Positions 1 to 10,762 of a stretch of DNA of 64,000 bases are shown one piece after another. The stretch covers positions 992,001-1,056,000 of the forward strand of contig QJPP01007235.1 in the NCBI GenBank assembly GCA_003996215.1, given 5' to 3'. Below the pieces are notes generated by a model. It worked only from the letters and a program-made list of their open reading frames with translations. It was not told where the DNA came from and did no database searches. The DNA is from Jaltomata sinuosa. Its lineage: Eukaryota; Streptophyta; Magnoliopsida; Solanales; Solanaceae. Position numbers and translations under genes: made by a program. Every line of letters starts with the position of its first letter. Position 1 is the stretch's first letter.

Positions 1-67
1 AATTAAAGAGAGGCTTTTCTCAAATGAAATAGAATCAAAGAATAAAAGGTAGGTCGGCTAACTATTA

Positions 68-330
68 CTCCATCCGTCCATCTTTATTTGTTCACTATAC
101 TAAAAATAAATGTCCAATAATACTTGTCTATTTTATGAAATCTAGAAATAATTTTATACTTAGTTTCTAATTTACCCTTGTCATTAATTATAGTCATTTT
201 TCTATTATATTTTTTCATACATTATATTTATTATATTCAAAGAGTAATATGATAAAATTACTTTTCTATTTATAATTTCTTAATAATTGTGCAAAGTCAA
301 TAGTGGACAAGTAAAGATGGACGAAGAGAG
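68..330. mobile_element. Stowaway-like MITE
   Basis: The ends are imperfect inverted repeats of about 30 bases, starting CTCCATCCGTCCATC on the left and reading CTCTCTTCGTCCATC inward from the right. Each end is flanked by a TA dinucleotide (66-67 and 331-332), the target duplication of Stowaway/mariner MITEs. The 263-bp AT-rich interior has no coding potential. Confidence 0.75.
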
Positions 331-371
331 TATTTTAAACAATTTCCAATACTACTTATATTTTAAGCTTT

Positions 372-497
372 AGTTTTTTCTTTTTGTTGGCACAATCTTT
401 TCATCTTTTTTATTGACTCGGTTAATTTAGTCAGAGTTTTTTCTTTTTGTTGGCACAATCTTTTCATCTTTTTTATTGACTCGGTTAATTTAGTCAG
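372..497. repeat. 63-bp perfect tandem duplication
   Basis: Bases 372-434 are repeated without visible change at 435-497. The lack of divergence suggests a recent duplication. The second copy runs three bases into the left end of the next MITE. Confidence 0.85.
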
Positions 498-706
498 TGA
501 CGGACCTAGAATTTTCACCAAGTGAGAATAGGGATGCTAGTGCTGGATATTTAATTGTTTAAAAAGGAAAAGGAAAGTTGAAGGTGGGGTTTGAACTTGA
601 GTCTTGGAGTAACCACTTTTGAACCCACTTTGTTACTGAGCTGAACGTTCCACTTGTTAATGTGGGTTTAATATTTTATATATACCTTGTAAATATTCAA
701 AAACTG

Positions 707-753
<47 letters not shown>

Positions 754-813
754 TAATTTTTCGACGAAGTGGGTTCATATGAACCCACTTGAACCTATGT
801 AGGTCCGCCCCTG
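495..813. mobile_element. hAT-like MITE with 8-bp target duplication
   Basis: The left end reads CAGTGACGGACCTAG; the right end, read inward on the other strand, is CAGGGGCGGACCTAC. The flanking octamers AATTTAGT (487-494) and AATTCAGT (814-821) differ at one base, as expected for a hAT-type 8-bp duplication. The interior includes a (TA)n run at about 711-750. Related copies lie at 27935-28144 and 61308-61476. Confidence 0.7.
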
Positions 814-1372
814 AATTCAGTCCCGTGCTTAGAAAAGTTCATTAAAAGAGGAAAAATGTTTTATTAATTATTATTTTTATTCTCAAAAGCTCAAAACTCG
901 AACCCAAAGCATATACTTACATTAATTAAAATCAGACCGACCTAAAAACCCTAAACTTATTTGATCAAAATAATTATCAATTCAGAGATGATTGGGAACT
1001 TATATTGAATGAATTAGACTTTTAAAATTCTTAATATTGAAGTCATTCTCAATAAGATTTATTATGTGTCAAGAGTTATGAATTCAAATGAACCCATAAT
1101 TAAAGGGCAACATCCGCCCCTACATGGCTACATCAATGGTGCAGATTGCTCAATAAACTTACTATTTCATAGAAACATAATAATTGTGAGTTTGTCTATT
1201 AGAAATAATTTTTTTACCTTCATAAAATCGGGATAAAATCTGCTTACGCACTATTCTTTTAAAATTTTATCGGTAAGATTACACTGAAAAAGTTGATATT
1301 ATATATAATAATTATGAGTTTAGTTTTTTATTTGTTTTTTTCCTTCCTTGACTCCTTAATGTAGAATGAGGC
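814..1372. other. AT-rich spacer
   Basis: No coding frame, RNA gene or bounded repeat could be supported in this interval. It is intergenic sequence between two transposable elements. Confidence 0.6.
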
Positions 1373-1912
1373 TCCTCTCCATTTTCCCCAAGTTCTTGCT
1401 TGGATTGGGGACACATGACATAAGTTTAAATTAATGGGCAAGATTTAATTGACTAAATCAAAACTCAACCATGATTTAAATAATTAATTCCTTCTTTTGA
1501 GTAACAATTTTTCCAATTCATTTTAACAATTTCTTTTTTAATTTATACGATATCTCTTTTCCATGTATCAATGCTAGACTTCTTTTTTTGAAAAAATTTT
1601 AACTTTTTTTTTCCCATTTCAAAATATGAACTCAAACAAATTAAAAATAGACAGTAAGTTATCAATTAAAAAATAAAAATAAAAGATAATAAGATGCAAT
1701 AAAAAGAAGTAGGAAGAGAGGGATTTTTGTAAAAATAAAATTATGGACAAGAAAATATATTTAGCTATGATTGTGGGATTACTATAATTTTTGAAAGTAA
1801 ATATATATAATTATCTAAACTATAATTTGAGTCTTGATTTAGTCAATTAAATCTTACCATTGATTTTTAACTTATGCCATGTGTCCCAAACAAGAACTTG
1901 GGGAAAATGGAG
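1373..1912. mobile_element. Foldback element with inverted arms of about 110 bp
   Basis: Bases about 1373-1490 are the imperfect reverse complement of about 1800-1912. Both arms contain CCATTTTCCCCAAGTTCTTG, then a cATAAGTT motif and AAGATTTAATTGACTAAATC when read inward. The loop is AT-rich and non-coding. Long inverted repeats and no open frame fit a non-autonomous DNA transposon. I found no target duplication, so the superfamily is open. Confidence 0.65.
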
Positions 1913-2095
1913 AAAATGAAGAAAATGAAGGATGACTTCATACACGGTTTGTTTTTCTTAATTTATTAGCCCAACATTACATTACATTACATCTTACTCA
2001 CACATTTCACAAAGCATAACATGAAATTAATTAACAGGCAAGTGGTAATTTTAATACAATACTTTTAACGCCACTGCTAGTTAATTATGTTGCTT

Positions 2096-3513
2096 TCATG
2101 GCCATCCACCGCCATAACCGCCGCCATATCCACTGCCAGGTCCACCTCCAAACCCGCCGCTGCCGCCTGCACCACCACCAACGTTGCCGTCTGCTCCCCC
2201 ACCTCCAACGTTACCGCCGCCGCCGCCTAGACCACCGCCAATGCTTCCGCTGCCGCCCAATCCACCGCTAACACCGCCGCTACCACCTACTCCAACGCCA
2301 GGGGTACCGCCGGTGCCAGCGCCAATTCTGCCGCTGCCGCTCACTCCACCGCTAACACCGCCGCTGCCGCCTACTCCAATGCCAGGGGTACCGCCGGCAG
2401 TGCCACCACCCATTCCGCCAGCACCAGCACCGACACCGGCACCTACTCCGGCACCAATCCCAACACCAACCCTACCTTCAGCTCCTCCACTAATGGGCCC
2501 AGCACCCATACCTAACCTTCCTCCGATTCCGGCGCTAACGCCGCCACTAATGGATCCTCCTAGTCCAGGAGAAGTCCCACCTATTTGATAGACACAACAA
2601 TACTAGTGAGTAATCACGACCACGATAACAATAATAATAACATACTCAGTGCATGTATTTTATAAGTGGAGTCAGAAGAGCATGTGATGTGTAGGCGACC
2701 TTATTCCTATCTTGCGAAGATATAGCTATACTGCTGAATTTAAGACTTAAATTTATTTTAAATTTAAGTAGAACTGAATATTTCCAAGTACTTTAATATA
2801 CAAAACTTCAAACTCATTTACTTCCTCCGTTTCAATTTGTTCGGTTTAAACGGAATGTTTCTTTTTTAACATTTCTTTAATTTCAACCTTTTATGTGACA
2901 TCTTTAAGATCATAAAATTAAATGACATTTTTGTACATTTTATATATCTTTAGTTTAAGATCATAAATTCAAAAGTTTTATTTAATTTCTTAAATTTCGT
3001 GTCAAATCTAAATCTGACAAACAAATTGAAACGGTGGGAGTACTAAAAACTACTCTCTCCATTTCAATTTGTTTAACCTTCTTTCCTTTATGGTTTATTT
3101 AAAAAAGAATGATCCTTTACTTTTTTTAGCAACTTTTTAATTCTAACTTTCCACATGAATGTTTAAACTCATAAGATTAAAGGGCAATTTGAATTTTTGA
3201 TACATTTTTCATATGTATATGACCATAAAATTCAAAAGTTTTATTTAATTTCTTAAACGCCGTGTCAAGTCAAAACCATACGAGCAAATTGAAACAGAGA
3301 GACGGAGTATACTAAAACTATCTAAAAACCACCCGAGGTTCCATCACCAGCAGCGAATCCACCACCAGTATTGTCATCTAATCCACCTTGGTAAACAGTA
3401 ACTGCATATTTTGCTGCAACAAGAGGATCATTTTCAGTTGGTAAATTTCTAGCACCAACCAAAAAAGCTCCAAGTGAAAGCACAAAAAGAAGTGGTAAAA
3501 TTTTAGCAAACAT
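2096..3513 (-). CDS. Glycine-rich secreted protein 1 (two-exon model)
   Basis: Exon 1 is 3333-3513 and exon 2 is 2096-2580. Exon 1 encodes a signal peptide (MFAKILPLLFVLSLG) followed by GARNLP and the first Gly residues. Exon 2 encodes about 160 residues dominated by G, with GGSGGVSGG-type repeats, ending in YGGGWP. The donor (TCGG/GT) and acceptor (AAATAG/GT) are both phase 1 and join to a 221-aa protein. A second donor three bases downstream is also in phase. The family is a class of cell-wall or apoplastic structural proteins. The 752-bp intron contains two Stowaway-like MITEs. Without splicing, exon 1 would end after about 63 residues at a stop by 3322. The alternative is therefore a short GRP plus a decayed downstream exon; transcript data would decide. 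Confidence 0.65.
2821..3040. mobile_element. Stowaway-like MITE in GRP1 intron
   Basis: The left end begins CTTCCTCCGTTTCAATTTG, and the inverse of this ends at 3040. TA target duplications lie at 2819-2820 and 3041-3042. It sits inside the proposed intron of glycine-rich gene 1. Confidence 0.75.
3053..3307. mobile_element. Second Stowaway-like MITE in GRP1 intron
   Basis: The left end begins CTCTCTCCATTTCAATTTG, and its imperfect inverse ends at 3307. TA flanks lie at 3051-3052 and 3308-3309. It is 12 bases from the preceding MITE and shares its end sequence, so two related copies sit side by side. Confidence 0.75.
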
Positions 3514-4136
3514 TTTTTCAAGCAATTAGAAATTTAATATTATCCAAAAGGGTTATAATAAAAGTTTTCTCTGAGAATTTTGAAGGATTTTAAAGGGGAT
3601 TTTATAGTAAGTTTGTGGCTGAAAAATCCAAAGCCCAGCGGTACACTGTATTTTCATTCATTATACGTAAATGAATGCATGAGTTTTATTTGGACATTTG
3701 TAAGCCATGCACGTAAGAATTCAATTCAGTGTTATCATCACAAATTGAAGAGGTTGACTTCTGCAAACATTAAATTGATGAACATTTAATTTTGATTTTG
3801 ACTCATCATGTAAATACTACAGACAAAAGGTTTATATGATCTGTGTGACAGCGTATGCTACTAACCTACACCTAGAATCTATCTGATTTATCATTTAAGT
3901 TAAATGTCTATTCGAATTTAATCGGACTCCAATGAAGTTACCGAACATCCAGTGAAAAACCAAAAAATAGGGTTATTGGACTAATGGTAATTTGGGTTAT
4001 TCATTTGTCGTTTTTATAATGGTTCAGTGTCCTATGATTAGTGGACAATTAATTCGGGTCTTAGTTTTACCACTTCCTTTAATGGGCTAATAGATAACTT
4101 AATAAGAAAAATAAAGTTACATTAGACCCTTACGTA
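3514..4136. promoter_or_regulatory. Upstream region of GRP1
   Basis: This is non-coding sequence upstream of the minus-strand glycine-rich gene 1. I could not assign a clear TATA box or motif. No competing gene is visible. Confidence 0.35.
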
Positions 4137-4627
4137 TGTTATGAACCAATTGTCTCTCATCGAATAAAAAGAAAAATGTTAATGGCTTATAAATTAAATG
4201 GGTTCTCCCACCTATCAGACTAGTCTTTTGTGTTGGACTCTCATGTTTATAAGTCTGTTATATTGGTGCTTTTATTGAGAGTGGAGAGCGCGACTCGAAG
4301 TGGTGGCCTGGACCCATGAGGAGTGCTAGTTGTGACCAACTGGGTCCAATCGTGACCAACGAGGACTCAGAGTGGTGGCCTGGACCCAAGAGGGTTGCCA
4401 GCCGTGACCAACTAGGCCAGTCGTGACCAACGAGGCTGTTGGTTCTCAAGCGGGGGCGATTGTTATAAACCAATTGTCCCTCATCGTTTGGTAAGAAAAA
4501 TACTAATGGGTTTATAGACTAAATGTGGGTTCACCTACCTATCAGACTAGCCTTTGGAGTTGAGCTTTCCTGTTTAGTCTATTACATTGATGCTTTTTTC
4601 ATTGAAAGTGGAGACCACGACTCAACA
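4137..4627. mobile_element. TRIM-like miniature LTR element
   Basis: Two direct repeats of about 165 bp (4137-4300 and 4461-4627) both begin TGTTAT-AACCAATTGTC and share a middle block with CTATCAGACTAG. They flank a 160-bp non-coding interior. A purine-rich GCGGGGGCGAT stretch lies just before the second repeat, where a polypurine tract belongs. The interior is itself a two-copy tandem of a unit containing GGTGGCCTGGACCCA. Size and layout fit a terminal-repeat retrotransposon in miniature. I could not see a matching 5-bp target duplication or a convincing primer-binding site. Confidence 0.6.
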
Positions 4628-5178
4628 AATATATATACTATGAGAATATTTTTTCAGAATTGATCATTCTTGAAATAGTTCTTCTCAGTCGTGAATTTTA
4701 TGAGATGGACATAACTTTCTTCCATCAAAGTAATCCAATATTTTTGCTGTTTTAAGAAAGGCATAATTATTCATTGGTTTACGATCAACTCTCTACAGGA
4801 GGTGAGTGGTACTAGTAGTACTTATGATCGTACAAAATTGTTAAAACAAATTTTCTGGTTTGACTTTTAAAATATAAATTATGTCATATAAATTGAAACA
4901 AAGAGAACATTTTTTTCAGAAATTGTTACATAATTTCGCTTTTAAATGTATGTGTTTAAGCTAACAAATTGTTAATTAGAGGAAGAAATTAATAACGATC
5001 AATTAAAACAAACAAGCCATGAACGTCAGCATAAATATACCTTTATTATTATTAATTACTAATCTCTTATTTAAATGGAACAATTGCTAACTTTAAATAA
5101 TGAAATTAACATTCTAATATACTAAGCTTATTAATAATAAACATAAAATAAAATTGAATATGCCGCAAATTTATTGGA
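4628..5178. other. Spacer downstream of GRP2
   Basis: This is AT-rich intergenic sequence. It probably contains the 3' UTR and poly(A) site of the minus-strand gene that ends at 5179. No other feature is supported. Confidence 0.5.
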
Positions 5179-5989
5179 TCAGTTGCCACCACCACCAAAA
5201 CCTTCTCCGATTCCAAATCCATAGCCACTACCACCATTCTCTCCGCCGCCTCCGCCGCCGCCTCCGCTACCGCCTAAACCTGACCCCTGGCCGCTACCGA
5301 AGCCAAATCCAAATCCGGAACCAAATCCGCCACTAAAACCACCACCTCCTCCACCGCCACCGCCACCGCCGCCTCCTACACTACTAGTAGTGCCGCCAGC
5401 TCCTCCTATAATTTGACCAAATCCTACGCCATTTACAACAGGGATTTCAAAAATTGTAGCTACTGCATCCCCAAGGAGTTTTCTAGCTGACGTGTCACGT
5501 GCAAGTACCCCCAATAGAATAAGAAAAATAAATGCCTTTGAATATTGTGTTGACACTGCAAGCAAAAAAAAAAAAAATACATCATAAGTTTTTATTTCGA
5601 TGAGATTAATAACATACAAAATAGTGCAAATTATATGTTGCATCACGTTAAAATAAAAATATAGTCTAAAACATTTATACTATTAATGTAAATATAAGAA
5701 TATATCTTAAATCGTGTGAAATTAATATGAAATTGCTCTCTAGTGTATCAATATGTTTTCTATTATGTGTACAAACACACGACACTTTCGTTAATAGAAT
5801 ATATCTATCATTAATTAAAAGTTTTTGGTTATTGAGCCCAGGAAGATGGAAAAAATCTTGGTTGAGAGCTTTTTCTCCTTGATATGTCTTATGCAACACA
5901 AATTTAGATTATTTGGAGTACAAAACAGATAATGAACAGAGAACGAGAAATTAAAAAAAAAAAAAAGTTGAAGAATCCTTACTTTTCAT
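5179..5989 (-). CDS. Glycine-rich secreted protein 2 (7-nt coding first exon)
   Basis: Exon 1 coding sequence is 5983-5989 (ATGAAAA, then GTAAGG). Exon 2 is 5179-5555, after a T-rich tract and TTGCAG. Joining completes a split Met codon and gives MKMSTQYSKAFIFLILLGVL, a standard signal peptide, followed by SARKLL. The mature part has a short unique stretch and then Gly-rich repeats (GGGGG blocks, GFGFGSG, YGFGIG). The predicted protein is 127 aa. Starting at an ATG inside the intron would instead put a poorly fitting Phe-rich leader on the protein. The SARKLL motif matches GARNLP of GRP1 and SARELI of GRP3, so the three are probably tandem paralogues. The likely location is the cell wall. Confidence 0.75.
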
Positions 5990-7871
5990 TCTTGGTGTTT
6001 GTATATATTTGTGTGGAAGAGATAAAGTGATTTTGCAAGATATAATTATACACAATGCCAAGAGTTTAATATATAGTATAGAGATATATAGCTGAAAATA
6101 GTTAAATTCTCAGATAATTAATGTGAGAACCAAAACTGACCATATTATATTATTTGTAACAGTAATATTTAACTGGTGAAAAGTTATCCACTTAAAAACC
6201 TTCATAAAAAATTGAATAACGCACATTCTCTTCCTAATTAATTTTCTAAAAGTTGACCAAATCTAAAACTTTATAATACATATTTTCTTACGTTAACACT
6301 TAGATGTAAATTCAGAAAATAACATAAATACTAGAGAATGAACTAGAGTAAACTGTATATTTATTTTGATGTTTAATGAACCAATATTCGGGATAATAGC
6401 ATATTTGGTCCCTCAATTATTGGTAAATTATAATCTTATTCTGTGTGATATATACTCGATACATTTGACATTCAATTAATTAAAATGTGTATTTTTGATT
6501 TTTTTTATTTATTAAAAATATTATATTCATTTTTTTTTTGAAAGTATATTAACCTTAAATATGAATACAAATAAAAATTAACACATGTGTAACTAAGTGA
6601 TCAGGAAACGATTAATATTTTGAAAATTTGTGAACATTCATAAGCAAAGGGATAAAAAGTGCATATTTCAAATAATTGAAGGTTAAATATATTTAGTCTT
6701 CTTATTTTAATTACTTTAAGTCTAGTCCAACATATATACATGCACTACTTACCCCAATTTTCTTGCAATCTAAATTCTAAACATTTCTTTAACAAAAGGC
6801 TGAATTAATAATCCTATTCATTGAGGATGTAAAATGCAATTAATTGGTTAGCTATGAATTATATTTTTAACTAGAAAGTTTATATCTCTTTGCAACGCTG
6901 GAAGTTAAGCAAAGTCATGAAATTGATTGAGTATGCTCGAGCAAAGCTCAGATTGAAGGTGGTGGCTATTCTATTGTGTCTGATTCATCGTTTAGGCACT
7001 TTTGGAAGGTAGAAAGTGCGAATAACTATGCATATCTTGGTAATTTGATGATCTAATTAATATAATTAGATATTGCACTCCTAATCCTCACATTTGAAGT
7101 CTTGTCGCAAATATTTTTCTATAAAAAGTTCATGATTTTAATCAGACTGACCAACTTTCTAAATTGTCCAATTCTAGTTGGCTCAAAAGTTAATCACATA
7201 TTGCAATAGGTAGGAATTTTCTCATGTTTAATTTGCATGAGATAATTTAGAACATAAAATAGTTAAACACCCTTCCATTATACATTCCTACACATGATTG
7301 AGGAATTAATTGACCATATAAACACTTGTTGCGCATAAGTTATCAACGTATATGATTGAAATCCAATTGATCAATTATAACTAATGGGTCATTACTCTCA
7401 TCATGTTTTATTTAAAATCATGGTGTGTGCGTGTATATATATATATATAATTGGATTTTAAGGGGGGAAAATGTAGTCATAAATTAAGTTATATATGTCA
7501 TGTACTTATTAATTTGACCTAGCAAACAATTAATATAATTCTTCTCAATTCTTTTATCCCTTTTGACGATTTCATTAACTTGTGTAACATCTATGCGATA
7601 GATTACTTTGTTAGAGCTAAATCGAACATAAATATTGATAGAAATACCATCAAGCATGAAATGTTTCTTTATTTATAGGATAGTAATTTTTCTTAGGTGT
7701 TTTTCCTTTAACGAATCTTATATGATGCGAAATTTAAGTTAATCAAATCAGTAATTTGGTTGCATTTTCAAACAAATAAATATAAGGACAAAGAAAAATG
7801 AACTACGTACTCTACTCATCAACATTTGAGATAAAATTCAATATTTTCGATAATAAAACTAGACAAACAAA
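5990..7871. other. Intergenic spacer between GRP2 and GRP3
   Basis: This is AT-rich sequence with the GRP2 promoter at its left end and a (TA)n run near 7433-7448. I found no coding region, RNA gene or bounded transposon. Confidence 0.5.
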
Positions 7872-8270
7872 TTAATTGTGAATTCCCTTAAAATTTTGGC
7901 CACCACCAAAACCTTGCCCGCCCCCAAAGGCTATATTACCGATTTGACCACCAATGCCTCCGCCTCCACCACCACCCATAGACATCGAACCATCTCGGCT
8001 AATGCTTCCACCTATTCCGCCACCTCCACCACCGCCAATCGACCCAACACCGGGTACACTTATTTCACCTCCAACACCAACACCTACTCCAAAGTCCATG
8101 CCACCAGGACCAACGTGTCCTCCACCACCACTTCCGCCTCCAAATGAGCCTCTAACTTGTGGAACCTTATTATTATTATTATCGGGAAAACCTAATCCAA
8201 TAAGCTCTCGAGCAGAAATTGTGTACATTAAAGTTCCCAAAATCATCATAATCATGAAATTCGAAGCCAT
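7872..8270 (-). CDS. Glycine-rich secreted protein 3
   Basis: This is a single uninterrupted frame of 132 aa. The chosen ATG (8270) lies in AAATATGGCT, a good plant context; an in-frame ATG four codons upstream is possible. The protein starts with a hydrophobic signal peptide (MASNFMIMMILGTLMYTISA), then RELIGLG, an Asn run and Gly-rich repeats including GVGVGVGG, GSIGGGGGGG and GGGGGGGIGGQ, ending near GGGQGFGGGQ. Unlike its neighbours it has no intron. A cell-wall structural role is inferred from composition only; no enzymatic motif is present. Confidence 0.75.
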   Translation of the reverse strand: MASNFMIMMILGTLMYTISARELIGLGFPDNNNNKVPQVRGSFGGGSGGGGHVGPGGMDFGVGVGVGGEISVPGVGSIGGGGGGGIGGSISRDGSMSMGGGGGGGIGGQIGNIAFGGGQGFGGGQNFKGIHN

Positions 8271-8591
8271 ATTTGTATGCAATACTTCTCTAAATTTATA
8301 AAATCGATTTTGTGAGCTAGGAACGTTGGTATGGAGTATATGTATGCAACTCTAGATTAATAAAGAAAAAGATGAAACGGAATTTATTTCCACAATTAAT
8401 TGCTTTAATTTGTAACCTATTAAACAAAGTTCTTTTGCATTAATTTTGAATATACAATGTACTTAACATGTAACTTTATTAAGTATAAGCTAATGAACAA
8501 TTAATGTTGTTTAATTTTCTAGGAGTTCAAATTTAAAATATAAAAATCAAATAGGAAATAATAGTACTTTGAATATATAGCGTAATTAGTA

Positions 8592-8842
8592 CTCCTTCCG
8601 TCTCAATTTTATGTGGCACTTAGCTAGGTGAATAAATTTTTTGACCGTAAATTTTTCATGTTTTTTTAAATATTTTTAATTGTCATTTTATGTGATTAAT
8701 TTATAATATTTTTTTACATAGTTTTAAATATATAAATTTTATTTCGAAAACCTCAGAATTACATGTCCGAATTCACTATCAAAACTAAAAAAATTGACTT
8801 TCAAAATTCGAAACATAACATATAAAATGAGACCGCAGTCAG
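8592..8842. mobile_element. Stowaway-like MITE
   Basis: The left end is CTCCTTCCGTCTCAATTTTA, and its imperfect inverse ends at 8842. TA flanks lie at 8590-8591 and 8843-8844. It sits upstream of glycine-rich gene 3. Confidence 0.7.
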
Positions 8843-9629
8843 TAATTGCTTTATCCTTTTTAGTGGGGTTATTCATATCAATATATCAAAATTAGTCGAG
8901 TAAGTAATTAAAGTTAAAACACCATAGGGTTAAGTTTAAAGTATTTGGCCATAAAGGGCAAAAAAGTAAAGAGAAACGAAAATATCAAGGATGCCGTGCA
9001 TGCTGTTTACATTTTGGTGCTTAAATAAATTTTTATTTTTACTTGTCCATTTTAATATATTATGAGATTTTTTTGTTTTATTCTTATGCATGTATTAACC
9101 ACTCATTTTAAATCATTTCTCAAATTCATTCATACACCAATTAATATGAGTATCCATGATAAAATATATACTTGATTTATTATTTAAAAAGTAATGTGTA
9201 GAGTTTATTGTGGACAATAAAAAAAATCGAGGGAGTATTTATTTTCTTAGTGGTTTTCTGACTTTACAATATAATATACTATATTTGAATATGCTCCAAG
9301 AAATAAAAGGATTTTATGATTAACTTTTAATATGCGCAAATTTACCAACAAGCCATTACAAATTAAAGTGGAATTTATAAGAAGAGAAGTTTATTATATT
9401 GCCAATTGGAGAAACAAATTACATTACATCTCGACTCTTAATACATCTCCAAAAGGATAACCAAAGAGAGGGAGGAACTGAGAAGCTAGACACATAATTA
9501 AGATAGAAAATAAAAATTGCAACAAAAAAAAGGAAAAAGGAAAGTAGAAGCATGCATGACTAGTACGCGAGCCATGCATGCATGAGTAGTAGATCATGCA
9601 TGGCTTGTACTGCGTGTATTGGCTCGTGT
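8843..9629. other. Spacer with decayed MITE remnants
   Basis: A right-hand terminus resembling the CTCCCTCC-type MITEs occurs near 9220-9237 without a clear partner. The part near 9420-9629 is probably 3' UTR of glycine-rich gene 4. No coding region is supported. Confidence 0.4.
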
Positions 9630-10762
9630 TCATGGTATTTCACCTCCTCCGTAACCTTCACCTTCACCATATCCACGACCATTATCCCCATCCATGCCCC
9701 CACCACCGCTGCCTTCTCCACCTCCTTCTGCACTGGATCTGGTTCCATTACCATAACCATAACCACTTCCACTACCATAACCAGAACCACCATCTCCTGT
9801 TCCTTCTCCACTGCCTCCACCACCTCCATATGCTCCCGCACCTGCTGATCCAGTTCCATTACTGTAACCATAACCACTTCCACTACCATAACCAGAACCA
9901 CCATCTCCTCTTCCTTCGCCACTACCTCCACCACCTCCATATCCTCCTGCACCAGCTCCAGTTCCATTACCATAACCATAACCACTTCCACTACCAGAAC
10001 CACCATCTCCTGTTCCTTCGCCACTTCCTTCACCACCTCCATATCCTCCACCACTACCACCATCACCATCGCTGCCTGATCCTTCACCATACCCTTCCCC
10101 AGAACCATAACCAGAACCTTCTCCTGACGCTTCATGCTCATCCCCACTAGGGCCTTCACCATAAGCAACGGGATGGTAAAAGACATTCTCTTCCCCAAGC
10201 ATGTGGTTCATCCTCGAATCTATCAAGGACGACTCAACAGAGTTTGTAGCCTATATAAGTCAAATCATAATAAGAAACCTTAAACATATCGATATACCAA
10301 ACGGACTCACTTTCTAATATATGAATCAATGAAATCAGATAAAGATAAGTAATTAATTCAAGAAATTAAAATTGAGTAGCAATTAAAATGTGATATGATC
10401 ATCAGAAATAGAAAAATGAAATGAATTAAAGTACGTACAAATAGGAGGGGAGAAAACCAAAATTGAAGAATGAGGCCGGTATACATGATGTAAGTTTACG
10501 TCAAATCCAAAAAGAAAAAAAACATTTATGTATATTTGGAATTTTATTAACGATAACTATATAAATTATAATTAAGCTCAATATTGTATTATTTACGTAC
10601 AATAACAGTAAATTTCATGAGGTTTTAAATATTTATGCTTAAAAGTGATAGTTTCAGTGGCCTTACCTTTGAGCCGGCCTCAGAAGAACCCAGTTGCATG
10701 TCACCAAGAAAGCAAAAAAGAGCACATAGAACCACAAGAAGGAAAAACTTAGAGTTAGTCAT
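9630..10762 (-). CDS. Glycine-rich acidic secreted protein 4 with internal repeats
   Basis: Exon 1 is 10667-10762 and exon 2 is 9630-10250, joined through AAAG/GTAAGG and ATATAG/GCT in phase 0. The 238-aa protein begins with a signal peptide (MTNSKFFLLVVLCALFCFLG). A non-repetitive stretch (NHMLGEENVFYHPVAYGEG) follows, then a Gly/Ser/Glu/Tyr region. Residues about 102-210 hold three imperfect repeats of about 34-37 residues built on GSGEGTGDGGSG and SGYGYGNGT. The Glu and Asp content sets it apart from the other three genes. Secretion to the wall or apoplast is inferred. It lacks the AR-x-L motif of the others, so it may be a more distant relative. Confidence 0.8.

Noticed and set aside
711..750. 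(TA)n run as a separate feature of interest
   Set aside because: A simple microsatellite inside a MITE; common and not informative alone.
2184..2588. Pro-rich plus-strand frame opposite GRP1
   Set aside because: It is a mirror of the Gly-rich coding strand. It has no signal peptide or splice context, and the minus-strand gene fully explains the openness.
9596..10150. His/Asn/Leu-rich plus-strand frame of 184 codons
   Set aside because: It is antisense to GRP4 exon 2, with a composition dictated by Gly, Ser and Tyr codons on the other strand.
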